A model generated the notes under the pieces. It saw nothing but the letters and a program-made list of their open reading frames with translations. It ran no database searches and was not told the DNA's origin. From an uncultured Clostridia bacterium (GTDB lineage Bacteria > Bacillota > Clostridia > TANB77 > CAG-465), in NCBI GenBank assembly GCA_934162655.1, contig CAKPJL010000020.1, forward strand, positions 1 through 22,775: a stretch of 22,775 nt of DNA, in the 5' to 3' direction. How positions within the stretch are numbered: the stretch's first letter is position 1; each line of letters opens with the position of its first letter. Position numbers and translations under genes: made by a program. Shown here one piece after another: positions 15,301 through 21,983 of this stretch.

Positions 15301-15345
15301 AGACAATCTAAGTCATAATGACTTAGAATTGTCTTTTTCTTTTTG
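15301..15345 (+). terminator. Strong terminator downstream of the 77-codon gene
   Basis: AGACAAT and TAAGTCA pair with TGACTTA and ATTGTCT around the loop TAA, and the stem is followed by TTTTCTTTTT on the plus strand. It lies about 160 bases past the stop codon, leaving a long untranslated 3' region. Confidence 0.88.
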
Positions 15346-15815
15346 TATGTTTTTATCAAATACTTTTCCATTTTATAATTGTTTTGCATTCTCAATTTCA
15401 AAATAAATATATGAGTTTTTACCATAATCTTTATTAATATTTTTTCAATATTTATGATATAATATTTAAATTATTCTTAATACTACTAATAGAAGTAATT
15501 GCTATAATTAAGTTTTAACCTTTCAATATATTTTTCGTGTAGGAGTAAAAATCGGTTGCTCGCTTATAGAAAAAAATTGTTCATCACTCATATTGATTTT
15601 CATCTTAATTATTTTAATCATATACATATCACCCTTTTCTTTACAATAACGCACAAAAATCAACTATTACTAGTTGATTTAATCATTAACGCCACATTAG
15701 TGCTACAATTTTGGCTAATATTTGGAGTGTTCTTATAGGAATATTTGTGAAATACTGATAAAATCTATATTTTATGGCATACTCCAAAGCATATTTATAT
15801 TAATTTTATACTTTA
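15346..15815. other. Gene-free stretch with possible coding scraps
   Basis: On the minus strand, about 15374-15450 reads KNINKDYGKNSYIYFEIENA and on to a TAA with no start codon. A short frame at 15523-15621 (MIKIIKMKINMSDEQFFSIS and on, 32 codons) has GGGTGATAT upstream. Neither resembles anything I know. A 60-codon frame on the plus strand has no ribosome-binding site. I regard the stretch as decayed or non-coding. Confidence 0.35.
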
Positions 15816-15858
15816 TTAAAAAGAAGTGATTAGTATTATTAAAAAACCAATCACTTTT
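15816..15858 (-). terminator. Terminator after the 118-residue membrane protein gene
   Basis: AAGTGATT pairs with AATCACTT across a long AT-rich loop, and the minus strand continues with CTTTTTAATA. It starts eight bases after the stop codon. Confidence 0.75.
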
Positions 15859-15865
15859 CATTTTG

Positions 15866-16222
15866 TTAGTCATCTTTTTTCTCACTATCTGTACATAAAC
15901 ACTGACCAAATGTCATAATTTGATATGCAACAAAGAAGTCTATATCAAATAGTTTAGTAGCTCCCCAAGTTGCAAACAATACAATTGCCACCTCAACAGC
16001 TATAATTAATATTATGAGAAAAGATGGTCCACTTACCTCTGCGGCACATCTATTAGCAAAACCTGCAATTACTAAAAATACAATAGATCCCAAAATACTG
16101 ATGATGCTACCACCTAGGTAGATGTAAATAAAAGCCCTTCCCTGTTCGGTCCAACCAAACACATTAGACACTAAAAAGCTCAAACCAAAGCAGATAAACC
16201 ATATAACAAATTTTTTTAACAT
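15866..16222 (-). CDS. Small integral membrane protein of unknown function
   Basis: The 118-residue protein starts MLKKFVIWFICFGLSFLVSN and shows three hydrophobic segments at about residues 4-22, 34-57 and 67-88, the last containing LIILIIAVEVAIVLFATWGA. The tail is charged (TDSEKKDD) and carries a CLC pair. No family is recognised. The ATG at 16222 is chosen over a TTG at 16237 because GGAGG sits eight bases before it. It is a single gene with a plausible promoter at 16345-16373 and a terminator behind it. Confidence 0.78.
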   Translation of the reverse strand: MLKKFVIWFICFGLSFLVSNVFGWTEQGRAFIYIYLGGSIISILGSIVFLVIAGFANRCAAEVSGPSFLIILIIAVEVAIVLFATWGATKLFDIDFFVAYQIMTFGQCLCTDSEKKDD

Positions 16223-16705
16223 AATTATGTCCTCCAATTTCTTTTATTGTTGTTCTCTTGTTATATATGTTAAACCAAAAAGTAAGAAGATAGTTCCTCC
16301 ACTAATTAGTATATACAGGAAATAAATGTATTTAATATATTTATATTATACATCATTTTACATAAAAAATCAATGTTAAGTCAAGTATTTACACCATTTT
16401 CAAATATTCTTCTAATTTTGCTTAGCTTATCTTTTTAGATAAATTATAAATATATACATCATTTTGATAGTTAAAAACTAAAAAAGTAATATTTTTAATA
16501 TTTATTTTTTATGGTTAGATATATGTAAGACTAGTTTTTTTCTAGTTGCCTAATGCTACCATTTATAAAAGTAAGGAAAACTCTAGTAAATTTAAATATA
16601 AATTCAAGTCTATGTTTTAGACATTCTTAAAATTGCAATTTTTGTCAATTATTTTCAATTTTACTCCATCATTTCGTTTGGATGATTTTAATATTGTTTT
16701 TAAAC
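16223..16705 (-). other. Leader and gene-free stretch between the membrane protein and ssrA
   Basis: The first part is the leader of the membrane-protein gene. Within it, in a frame without a start codon, is a strongly hydrophobic stretch ILISGGTIFLLFGLTYITREQ ending in TAA near 16240. Further right, about 16630-16700, a start-less frame reads LKSSKRNDGVKLKIIDKNC. Nothing else was recognised. Confidence 0.4.
16345..16373 (-). promoter_or_regulatory. Likely promoter of the 118-residue membrane protein gene
   Basis: Minus-strand TTGATT (16368-16373), 17 bases, TATAAT (16345-16350). It would give a leader of about 115 bases. Confidence 0.6.
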
Positions 16706-16745
16706 AACAAAAAATCAATCAGATTTATTTTCTGATTGATTTTTG
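16706..16745 (-). terminator. Terminator after ssrA
   Basis: AAAATCAATCAGA (16711-16723) pairs perfectly with TCTGATTGATTTT (16731-16743) around a seven-base loop, and the minus strand runs on with TTTTTTGTTGTTT. A second small stem (ATCTGTT/AACAGAT, 16751-16775) lies between it and the tmRNA end. Confidence 0.9.
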
Positions 16746-16782
16746 TATCTATCTGTTATATTAGTTCGAACAGATACCTAAT

Positions 16783-17139
16783 TGGTGGAGATGGTGGGAA
16801 TTGAACCCACGTCCGAAATTTCACCAGTTAAAACTTCTCCGAGTGCAGTAAATGTTTATATACATCTAAATATCTATAACACTTACAAAAATGATAAATA
16901 GACGAATTGTTATAATACCCTCTCCCACACAATTAATGAAAGATTTGTTATGCTAAAATAATCGATGCCTTATCCATGCCTTTTAGCAAAACTATGGTAA
17001 GACAAGCTGCTATAAATTAAGCTGCTAAACAAACATTTCTGTCTGCGTTTATTTTAATTTTCTCGTTTTTATAGTGGCCAACGAGAATCCACTACTCGCT
17101 ATTTTAACCTAAGAAAAGTCGTCGAAACCTGACATCCCC
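16783..17139 (-). ncRNA. ssrA: Transfer-messenger RNA (tmRNA)
   Basis: The 5' end GGGGATGTCAGGTTTCGACG is the tmRNA signature, and the 3' end GTGGGTTCAATTCCCACCATC followed by TCCACCA is the T-arm and acceptor stem with encoded CCA. The 5' GGGGATG pairs with CATCTCC, with one G-T pair, to make the acceptor. The one-piece RNA is 357 bases. With SmpB it rescues ribosomes stalled on broken mRNAs and adds a degradation tag. It has its own terminator; the promoter is discussed at 17146-17175. Confidence 0.97.
17017..17046 (-). other. tmRNA tag reading frame, (A)ADRNVCLAA
   Basis: Inside ssrA the frame GCA GAC AGA AAT GTT TGT TTA GCA GCT TAA encodes ADRNVCLAA after the alanine carried by tmRNA itself. 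The end LAA and the resume codon GCA are standard. Arg at position 3 and Cys at position 6 are unusual beside the common forms such as AEDNFALAA. Confidence 0.88.
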
Positions 17140-17145
17140 ATATTT

Positions 17146-17175
17146 ATATATGTAATACATTACATATATATTATA
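17146..17175 (-). promoter_or_regulatory. ssrA -10 box with an abutting 11-base inverted repeat
   Basis: TATAAT is at 17170-17175 on the minus strand; no good -35 is visible. Directly downstream lies a near-palindrome with 11-base arms, ATATATGTAAT (17146-17156) and its complement (17159-17169), two bases apart. It ends seven bases before the mature tmRNA 5' end. Confidence 0.5.
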
Positions 17176-17207
17176 ACATAAAAATTTATATATTTAAATA
17201 ATTTTAA

Positions 17208-17240
17208 TAAAAAAACGAGATGTTTATCCCGTTTTTTTAT
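17208..17240 (-). terminator. Terminator after the 166-residue membrane-anchored protein gene
   Basis: AAAACGGGAT pairs with ATCTCGTTTT, with one G-T pair, around AAAC; the minus strand continues TTTATTAAAA. It begins at the stop codon of the gene. Confidence 0.82.
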
Positions 17241-17740
17241 TAGTATCCTAATTCTTTGATTAAGTTCTTAACTTCTTCTTTATACTCTACATCCACATTT
17301 GCATATAAGCAAGTATTTCCTATTCTTGAAACTACTTTATATTTTCCATCAGCTGTAAAAGTAAATTTATTATGATTTTTACCATTTGCCTTAGTTTTAG
17401 ACTTAGCAACAGCTTGACTTTCCTCAAATTTTGCTTTATTAACTGAGAAGAAATAGCTAGCTCCTTCATCACTTTCCATAGTATAGAATTCAATTTTATA
17501 TTTTCTATCCTTCTCATGTGCAAGAGTAGCAGTTTTTATATAATCATAAGAACTAAATTGACTTTTAACATCCTTTGTAGTATATCCCATTTCTTCAATT
17601 TTAGATATAAATTCCTCATTATTTAAACTAACTTTTTCACCTAATGTCTTTCCAACAGTTGATACTATTACAATAGCAACTATAACAAGTATAACAAATA
17701 TAACACCAAGTATTGCGATTGCAGGTATATACTTTTTCAT
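17240..17740 (-). CDS. Membrane-anchored protein of unknown function
   Basis: This 166-residue protein starts MKKYIPAIAILGVIFVILVI, one long hydrophobic helix (about residues 4-28) that anchors it with the rest outside; no lipobox follows. The remaining alpha/beta domain has EEFISKIEEMGYTTKDV, KIEFYTMESDEGASYFFSV and SRIGNTCLYANVDVEYKEEV. No named family is recognised. The ATG at 17740 follows GGGGTGATGATAAT. A longer frame up to 17797 would read through the rplL terminator hairpin and is rejected. The gene lies between that terminator and ssrA; no clear promoter of its own was seen, so it may depend on read-through. Confidence 0.82.
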   Translation of the reverse strand: MKKYIPAIAILGVIFVILVIVAIVIVSTVGKTLGEKVSLNNEEFISKIEEMGYTTKDVKSQFSSYDYIKTATLAHEKDRKYKIEFYTMESDEGASYFFSVNKAKFEESQAVAKSKTKANGKNHNKFTFTADGKYKVVSRIGNTCLYANVDVEYKEEVKNLIKELGY

Positions 17741-17754
17741 ATTATCATCACCCC

Positions 17755-17790
17755 TAAAAAAAGATGGATTTTTTACAAAAGTCCATCTTC
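17755..17790 (-). terminator. Terminator after rplL
   Basis: AAGATGGA (17782-17789 on the minus strand) pairs with TCCATCTT (17761-17768) and is followed by a run of T. It separates the ribosomal operon from the membrane-protein gene. Confidence 0.85.
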
Positions 17791-17811
17791 TATGCAAATT
17801 TAATATTTAAA

Positions 17812-18183
17812 TTAAACTAATTCAACTGTTGCACCAGCTGCTTTTAAGTCTTCAGCTAATTTTTCAGCATCAGCTTTTGGCATTTTTTCTTTAACTGTTT
17901 TTGGTGCTCCATCAACTAAATCTTTAGCTTCTTTTAATCCTAAACCAGTTGCTTCTTTAACAACTTTAATTACAGCGATTTTAGTTGCTCCACCATCTTT
18001 TAATACAACATCAAATTCTGATTTTTCTTCAGCAGCTGCTGCTCCTGCTGCTGCTGGACCTGCTGCTACAACTGCTGCTGCAGCACTTACTCCAAATTTT
18101 TCTTCAATTGCATGAACTAAATCTGCAAGTTCAATAACTGATAATTCTTCTACTTCTTTAACTATTTTTTCGATTTTTTCCAT
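17812..18183 (-). CDS. rplL: 50S ribosomal protein L7/L12
   Basis: The 123-residue protein has the N-terminal dimerisation helix pair (VKEVEELSVIELADLVHAIE), an alanine-rich hinge (residues about 35-55), and the C-terminal factor-binding domain with GLGLKEAKDLVDGAPK. L7/L12 dimers on L10 recruit elongation factors and stimulate their GTPase activity. The ATG at 18183 is chosen because AAGGAGGAATTTAAA sits before it; an upstream in-frame start at 18207 would put that site inside the gene. Confidence 0.98.
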   Translation of the reverse strand: MEKIEKIVKEVEELSVIELADLVHAIEEKFGVSAAAAVVAAGPAAAGAAAAEEKSEFDVVLKDGGATKIAVIKVVKEATGLGLKEAKDLVDGAPKTVKEKMPKADAEKLAEDLKAAGATVELV

Positions 18184-18216
18184 TTTAAATTCCTCCTTAA
18201 AAATCATATTTTAAAC

Positions 18217-18720
18217 TTACGCATTTGCTTCTTCTTTTTTGCTTCTTGTTTGATCAAGAACAACCGCTAAATTGCGGATATTTCCAAGCAATGCAGATGC
18301 AAGCATAGCATATAGAGTCTCTTTTGAAGGTAGAGACGCAAGTTTTTTAACTTCTGAAAGTTCAATAACTTTACCATCCATAACACCTAATTTAATTTTG
18401 TAAAGTTCATTTTCTTTTGAATAATCATTTACAATTTTAGCTGGTGCTACATAGTCATCATTTCCTATAACAACTGCTGTTGGTCCTTCTAAATTTTCAA
18501 GACCATCAATTCCTGCCTCTTTTGCAGCATGTGCAATTATAGAATTTTTAACAACCATATAATTACTATTATTTTCTCTTAAATTTTTACGTAATTTAGT
18601 ATCATCACCTACTGTGATTCCTCTATACTCTGTAAAAAGTATTATTTTTGCATTTTTCATTTTTTCTGCTAAGTCTTTAACTTGTTCTTTTTTAGCATTT
18701 AGTATTTTTTCACTTGCCAC
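18217..18720 (-). CDS. rplJ: 50S ribosomal protein L10, GTG start
   Basis: The 167-residue product matches L10: the N-terminal RNA-binding domain (KEQVKDLAEKMKNAKIILF, TEYRGITVGD, LRKNLRENNSNYMVVKN) and the C-terminal helix that holds L7/L12 dimers. The start codon is GTG with AAGGAGGTGTAAAACT before it. L10 is translated behind its own leader RNA, to which the L10(L12)4 complex binds for autoregulation. It is followed 33 bases later by rplL. Confidence 0.97.
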   Translation of the reverse strand: MASEKILNAKKEQVKDLAEKMKNAKIILFTEYRGITVGDDTKLRKNLRENNSNYMVVKNSIIAHAAKEAGIDGLENLEGPTAVVIGNDDYVAPAKIVNDYSKENELYKIKLGVMDGKVIELSEVKKLASLPSKETLYAMLASALLGNIRNLAVVLDQTRSKKEEANA

Positions 18721-18732
18721 AGTTTTACACCT

Positions 18733-18850
18733 CCTTAAAATTAAATAAAAGTTCTAACCAAATTACTTTCAAGGTAAAAGATTAAAACTTTCTCGTTTAA
18801 TTTTTACCTCGGTAGGATTTACAAGTATTATACTTACCTACTGTCTTTGG
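18733..18850 (-). promoter_or_regulatory. Ribosomal protein L10 leader
   Basis: Between rplA and rplJ the minus strand carries AGACAGTAGGTAAGT, a short loop, and AATCCTACCGAGG, the conserved core of the L10 leader (the AGTAGG/CCTACC stem and the following GAGG region). Further downstream stretches AAAGTTTTAATCTTTTACCTTG can form an alternative stem near the ribosome-binding site. Such leaders bind L10(L12)4 and lower rplJL expression. A TATAAT occurs at 18852-18857 but without a good -35. Confidence 0.8.
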
Positions 18851-18876
18851 TATTATATAATTTTTTATAACTACTA

Positions 18877-19554
18877 CTATTTTGCCATTACTTTAATTCC
18901 AGCACCCATAGTTGTAGATATAGCTATTGATTTTAAGTAAGTTCCCTTAGCTGCTGCTGGTTTAGCTTTTACAATAGCGTCAAGTAATGTTTCATAGTTT
19001 TCTTTTAATTTTTCAACTCCAAACGAAACCTTACCAATTGAACAGTGTATGATATTTGTTTTATCAAGTCTATATTCAATTTTACCAGCTTTAATTTCAG
19101 TTACAGCTTTTGCTGTATCCATTGTTACTGTTCCAGATTTTGGATTTGGCATTAAACCTTTTGGTCCAAGTATTTTTGCTACTTTACCAAGAGAAGCCAT
19201 CATATCAGGTGTTGCAACTACAACATCAAAATCTAACCAGTTTTCTGATTGGATTTTTTGTATCATGTCATCATCACCTACGAAATCTGCACCAGCTGCT
19301 TTTGCTACTTCAGCTTTATCACCTTTAGCTAAAACTAAAACTTTTTTAGATTTACCAGTGCCGTGTGGTAACACTATAACACCTCTAACTTGTTGATCAG
19401 CTTGTTTTGAATCAACACCTAGTTTTATATGAACTTCAACTGTTTCATCAAATTTTGCTTTTGGCATTTTTAATGCAACTTCTAAAGCTTCTGATATATC
19501 ATAAAGTTTTGTTTTATCTACTAATTTTGCTGCTTCATTCATTCTTTTGCTCAC
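18877..19554 (-). CDS. rplA: 50S ribosomal protein L1, GTG start
   Basis: The 225-residue protein has the L1 landmarks: KFDETVEVHIKLGVDSKQAD, RGVIVLPHGTGK, ILGPKGLMPNPKSGTV and KTNIIHCSIGKVSF. L1 forms the mobile stalk that moves the E-site tRNA. The GTG start follows AAAGGAGGGAAAAATC. The gene is 47 bases after rplK in the usual order. Confidence 0.98.
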   Translation of the reverse strand: MSKRMNEAAKLVDKTKLYDISEALEVALKMPKAKFDETVEVHIKLGVDSKQADQQVRGVIVLPHGTGKSKKVLVLAKGDKAEVAKAAGADFVGDDDMIQKIQSENWLDFDVVVATPDMMASLGKVAKILGPKGLMPNPKSGTVTMDTAKAVTEIKAGKIEYRLDKTNIIHCSIGKVSFGVEKLKENYETLLDAIVKAKPAAAKGTYLKSIAISTTMGAGIKVMAK

Positions 19555-19601
19555 GATTTTTCCCTCCTTTGGTTATAACGAATTTTATAATTCTCCCATA
19601 A

Positions 19602-20030
19602 TTAGCCTATAACTTCGATCCCCATTGATCTTGCAGTACCCTTTATAATAGATACGGCAGATTCCATTGATGATGCGTTTAGGTCTTGCATTTTAGTTTT
19701 TGCAATTTCTTCAACTTGTTCTAATGTAACTTTACCAACTTTTTCTTTATGTGGTTTACCAGATGCTTTTTCTATTTTAGCTGCTTTCTTTAGTAATACA
19801 GCTGCTGGTGGAGTTTTTAAAACAAATTCAAAAGACTTATCTTGATATACTGTAAGTATTACTGGGAATACCATTCCAGCATCTTTTGCAGTCTTTTCGT
19901 TGAATTCTTTACAAAATCCCATAATATTTATACCAGTTGGTCCAAGTGCAGGTCCTACTGGTGGTGCTGGGTTTGCTTTTCCAGCCTCTATTTGTAATTT
20001 AACTACATGTGTTACCTTTTTTTCTGCCAT
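19602..20030 (-). CDS. rplK: 50S ribosomal protein L11
   Basis: The 142-residue protein has KLQIEAGKANPAPPVGPALG and GINIMGFCKEFN near the N-terminus and an RNA-binding C-terminal domain (KVTLEQVEEIAKTKMQDLN, IIKGTARSMGIEV). L11 supports the GTPase centre and is needed for RelA activation in bacteria that have it. I choose the ATG at 20030 (MAEKKVTHVVKL): GGAGG lies eight bases upstream and the length fits the family. Other starts lie three codons further up. Confidence 0.98.
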   Translation of the reverse strand: MAEKKVTHVVKLQIEAGKANPAPPVGPALGPTGINIMGFCKEFNEKTAKDAGMVFPVILTVYQDKSFEFVLKTPPAAVLLKKAAKIEKASGKPHKEKVGKVTLEQVEEIAKTKMQDLNASSMESAVSIIKGTARSMGIEVIG

Positions 20031-20074
20031 CATTTTCACCTCCTTAAAATAGGATTATATATTTATTAGATATT

Positions 20075-20611
20075 TTATATTTTTTGTATTTGGTCGAATT
20101 CAAGATCTACTGTTGTTTCACGACCAAACATAGAAACTTTTACTTTAACACGTTTTTTATCTTTGAATATTTCCTCAATAGTAGCAGGATAATTATAAAA
20201 TGGTTCTGTTATTATTCTAACACTATCCCCAACTTCATAGTCAAGAGAAATAGCTTCATCTATTCCTAATGCTTGCATTTCCTTTTCTGTTAGTGGAAGA
20301 GGTTTTTCTCCAACACCTACGAAATTAAACACACCTTTTATATGCTTTACAGCATACCAAGTTTCATCTTCCATATACATTTTTACTAGAACATAACCTG
20401 GAAAAACTTTTTTTATAGACGTTTTCTGTTTACCATCTTTTATTTCAATTTCTTCTTCCATAGGTATAATTATTTCAGAAATTTTATTTTGTAATCCTCT
20501 ATTTTCAACTATTTTCTCAAGAGTTGCTTTTACTTTATTTTCATAACCAGAGTATGTGTAAATTACATACCAATGTTGCTTTAACTCTTGATCTTTATTT
20601 TCATTTTCCAA
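20075..20611 (-). CDS. nusG: Transcription termination/antitermination protein NusG, TTG start
   Basis: NusG binds RNA polymerase and affects pausing, Rho and coupling to ribosomes. The N-terminal NGN domain is seen as HWYVIYTYSGYENKVK and PGYVLVKMYMEDETWY, and the C-terminal KOW domain as VGDSVRIITEPFYNYPATIE. The start is the TTG at 20611: AAAGGAG lies nine bases before it and there is no in-frame ATG between it and the conserved WYVIYTYSG. An alternative TTG at 20641 would engulf the ribosome-binding site. The product is 178 residues. It follows secE, as in most bacteria. Confidence 0.96.
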   Translation of the reverse strand: MENENKDQELKQHWYVIYTYSGYENKVKATLEKIVENRGLQNKISEIIIPMEEEIEIKDGKQKTSIKKVFPGYVLVKMYMEDETWYAVKHIKGVFNFVGVGEKPLPLTEKEMQALGIDEAISLDYEVGDSVRIITEPFYNYPATIEEIFKDKKRVKVKVSMFGRETTVDLEFDQIQKI

Positions 20612-20641
20612 AATTATCGTCTCCTTTGTTTTAATTAACAA

Positions 20642-20839
20642 TTAACCTATTTTGTTTCCTATTAAATTCCATATTTTGTTATCTACAAAATCAAGAATAA
20701 CATCAAATCCAAGAATTATTATTGCAAAAGCGACAATAAGTAAGATTACTAAAACTGTGTTGTTTATAAGTTGTTTTCTTGTAGGCCATACTACTTTTTT
20801 TAGTTCGGCTTTTATTCCTTTAAAAAATCCACCTGCCAT
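20642..20839 (-). CDS. secE: Protein translocase subunit SecE
   Basis: The 65-residue protein has the SecE layout: a short amphipathic helix with FFKGIKAELKKVVWPTRKQL and one membrane helix (TVLVILLIVAFAIIILGF). SecE clamps SecY in the translocon. It lies between rpmG and nusG, its conserved place, with AGGAGTGTAAAGTA before the ATG. Confidence 0.97.
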   Translation of the reverse strand: MAGGFFKGIKAELKKVVWPTRKQLINNTVLVILLIVAFAIIILGFDVILDFVDNKIWNLIGNKIG

Positions 20840-20855
20840 TACTTTACACTCCTAA

Positions 20856-21005
20856 CTATTTTGTTTCTTTGTGTATTGTATGTTTACCACAAAATTTACA
20901 AAACTTTTTAAATTCAATTCTATCAGGATCATTTCTCTTGTTCTTTTCTGTTTCATAGTTTCTTTGTTTACATTCTGTACATGCCATTGTTAAATTTTCT
21001 CTCAT
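20856..21005 (-). CDS. rpmG: 50S ribosomal protein L33 (zinc-binding form)
   Basis: This 49-codon gene begins MRENLTMACTECKQRNYETE and ends KFCKFCGKHTIHKETK. CTEC and CKFC form the zinc site of the C+ type L33, and KNKRNDPDRIEFKKF is the usual middle. GGAGGTG lies ten bases before the ATG. It is the first gene of the cluster with secE and nusG, directly behind the promoter at 21049-21077; its stop is 16 bases before secE. Confidence 0.96.
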   Translation of the reverse strand: MRENLTMACTECKQRNYETEKNKRNDPDRIEFKKFCKFCGKHTIHKETK

Positions 21006-21048
21006 AAAAAAAACACCTCCATGTCTTATCAATCATGTATGCTAGTTA

Positions 21049-21077
21049 ATTTTAACATATATTTTATTTAAAGTCAA
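21049..21077 (-). promoter_or_regulatory. Promoter of the rpmG-secE-nusG-rplK-rplA cluster
   Basis: Minus-strand TTGACT (21072-21077), 17 bases, TAAAAT (21049-21054), about 45 bases before rpmG. No other promoter of this quality is seen until the end of rplL. Confidence 0.78.
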
Positions 21078-21113
21078 TAAAATTTATTTATTTTATGTCT
21101 TTTTTTAATATTT

Positions 21114-21983
21114 TTATATCATACTTTCTCTTATATTATAAAATAAATGTTGTTGAACAATACCACAGTTTTTATCAAAATTGTTAATAGCATAATCTAA
21201 TATTTCTTTTTTACTTGTTTTTCCATTTAATTCCTTAAAATATATTTTAGACATAACACGCTCTACCCAAACATCAATTGGAAATACTTCTCTTCTTTCA
21301 AGTGAAAAAAGCAAAATACAATCTGCAACTTTTTGGCCAACTCCTTGCATTTTCATAAGTTCTCTTTTTGCACACACCGTATCTAACACTTTTATATAAT
21401 CATAATCAATCTTATTTTCTAGCATATACTTTACAGTATTTTTTAAATATCTTGCTCTAAATCCAACTCCACATTTTTTGTACTCTTCTTCTGTCACAAG
21501 TTCTAGTTCCTTAATTGTTGGAAATAAATAATAATCCCTCCCACAAAACATAATCTTTTTTCCATATTTTTTTGAAATATCTTCTACAGATCTAGAAATT
21601 CTTTTTATGTTGTTATTTGCAGATATTATATATGAAATTACCATTTCAAAAAAATCTTGATTAAGTATTCTAATACCAGTAGAATTTTTTACTGCATTTT
21701 CAATATTTTTATCAATTTTTGCTATTTTATTTTCTATTTTTTCATAATCAACATCTAAATCAAAATACTTCCTTATTACCTCTTCTATATTTTCCATATT
21801 TGAGCTTGAAACTATTAAAGTATTTTGTACTTGACTTATGTGCACTACTCTATCATGTATTACTCCCACATAAGTTATTTTTTCATTATCTTCATATATT
21901 TTATGCCATCTAAAACACTGACCACATTCAAGTGTATATTTTAAATTAAAACATCTAACATTAATTTTTATTTCCCTTTTCAT
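21114..21983 (-). CDS. ogg: 8-oxoguanine DNA glycosylase/AP lyase (Ogg family)
   Basis: The 289-residue enzyme removes 8-oxoguanine from DNA and nicks the abasic site. The N-terminal OGG domain shows FNLKYTLECGQCFRWHK. The HhH-GPD domain has MQGVGQKVADCILLFSL with the Schiff-base lysine K218, and VFPIDVWVERVM with the activating aspartate D237, matching the K249/D268 pair of human OGG1. GAGGAATTGTCTAT precedes the ATG. No clear terminator separates it from rpmG, so it may read into that cluster. It complements the radA-disA repair genes elsewhere in the window. Confidence 0.93.
   Translation of the reverse strand: MKREIKINVRCFNLKYTLECGQCFRWHKIYEDNEKITYVGVIHDRVVHISQVQNTLIVSSSNMENIEEVIRKYFDLDVDYEKIENKIAKIDKNIENAVKNSTGIRILNQDFFEMVISYIISANNNIKRISRSVEDISKKYGKKIMFCGRDYYLFPTIKELELVTEEEYKKCGVGFRARYLKNTVKYMLENKIDYDYIKVLDTVCAKRELMKMQGVGQKVADCILLFSLERREVFPIDVWVERVMSKIYFKELNGKTSKKEILDYAINNFDKNCGIVQQHLFYNIRESMI

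Noticed and set aside
15556..15738. Open frame of 60 codons on the plus strand between the 77-codon gene and the membrane protein
   Set aside because: There is no ribosome-binding site at the start and the composition is that of random AT-rich sequence.
19049..19396. Open frame of 115 codons on the plus strand opposite rplA
   Set aside because: It is a shadow of the L1 coding sequence, with no ribosome-binding site and no family resemblance.
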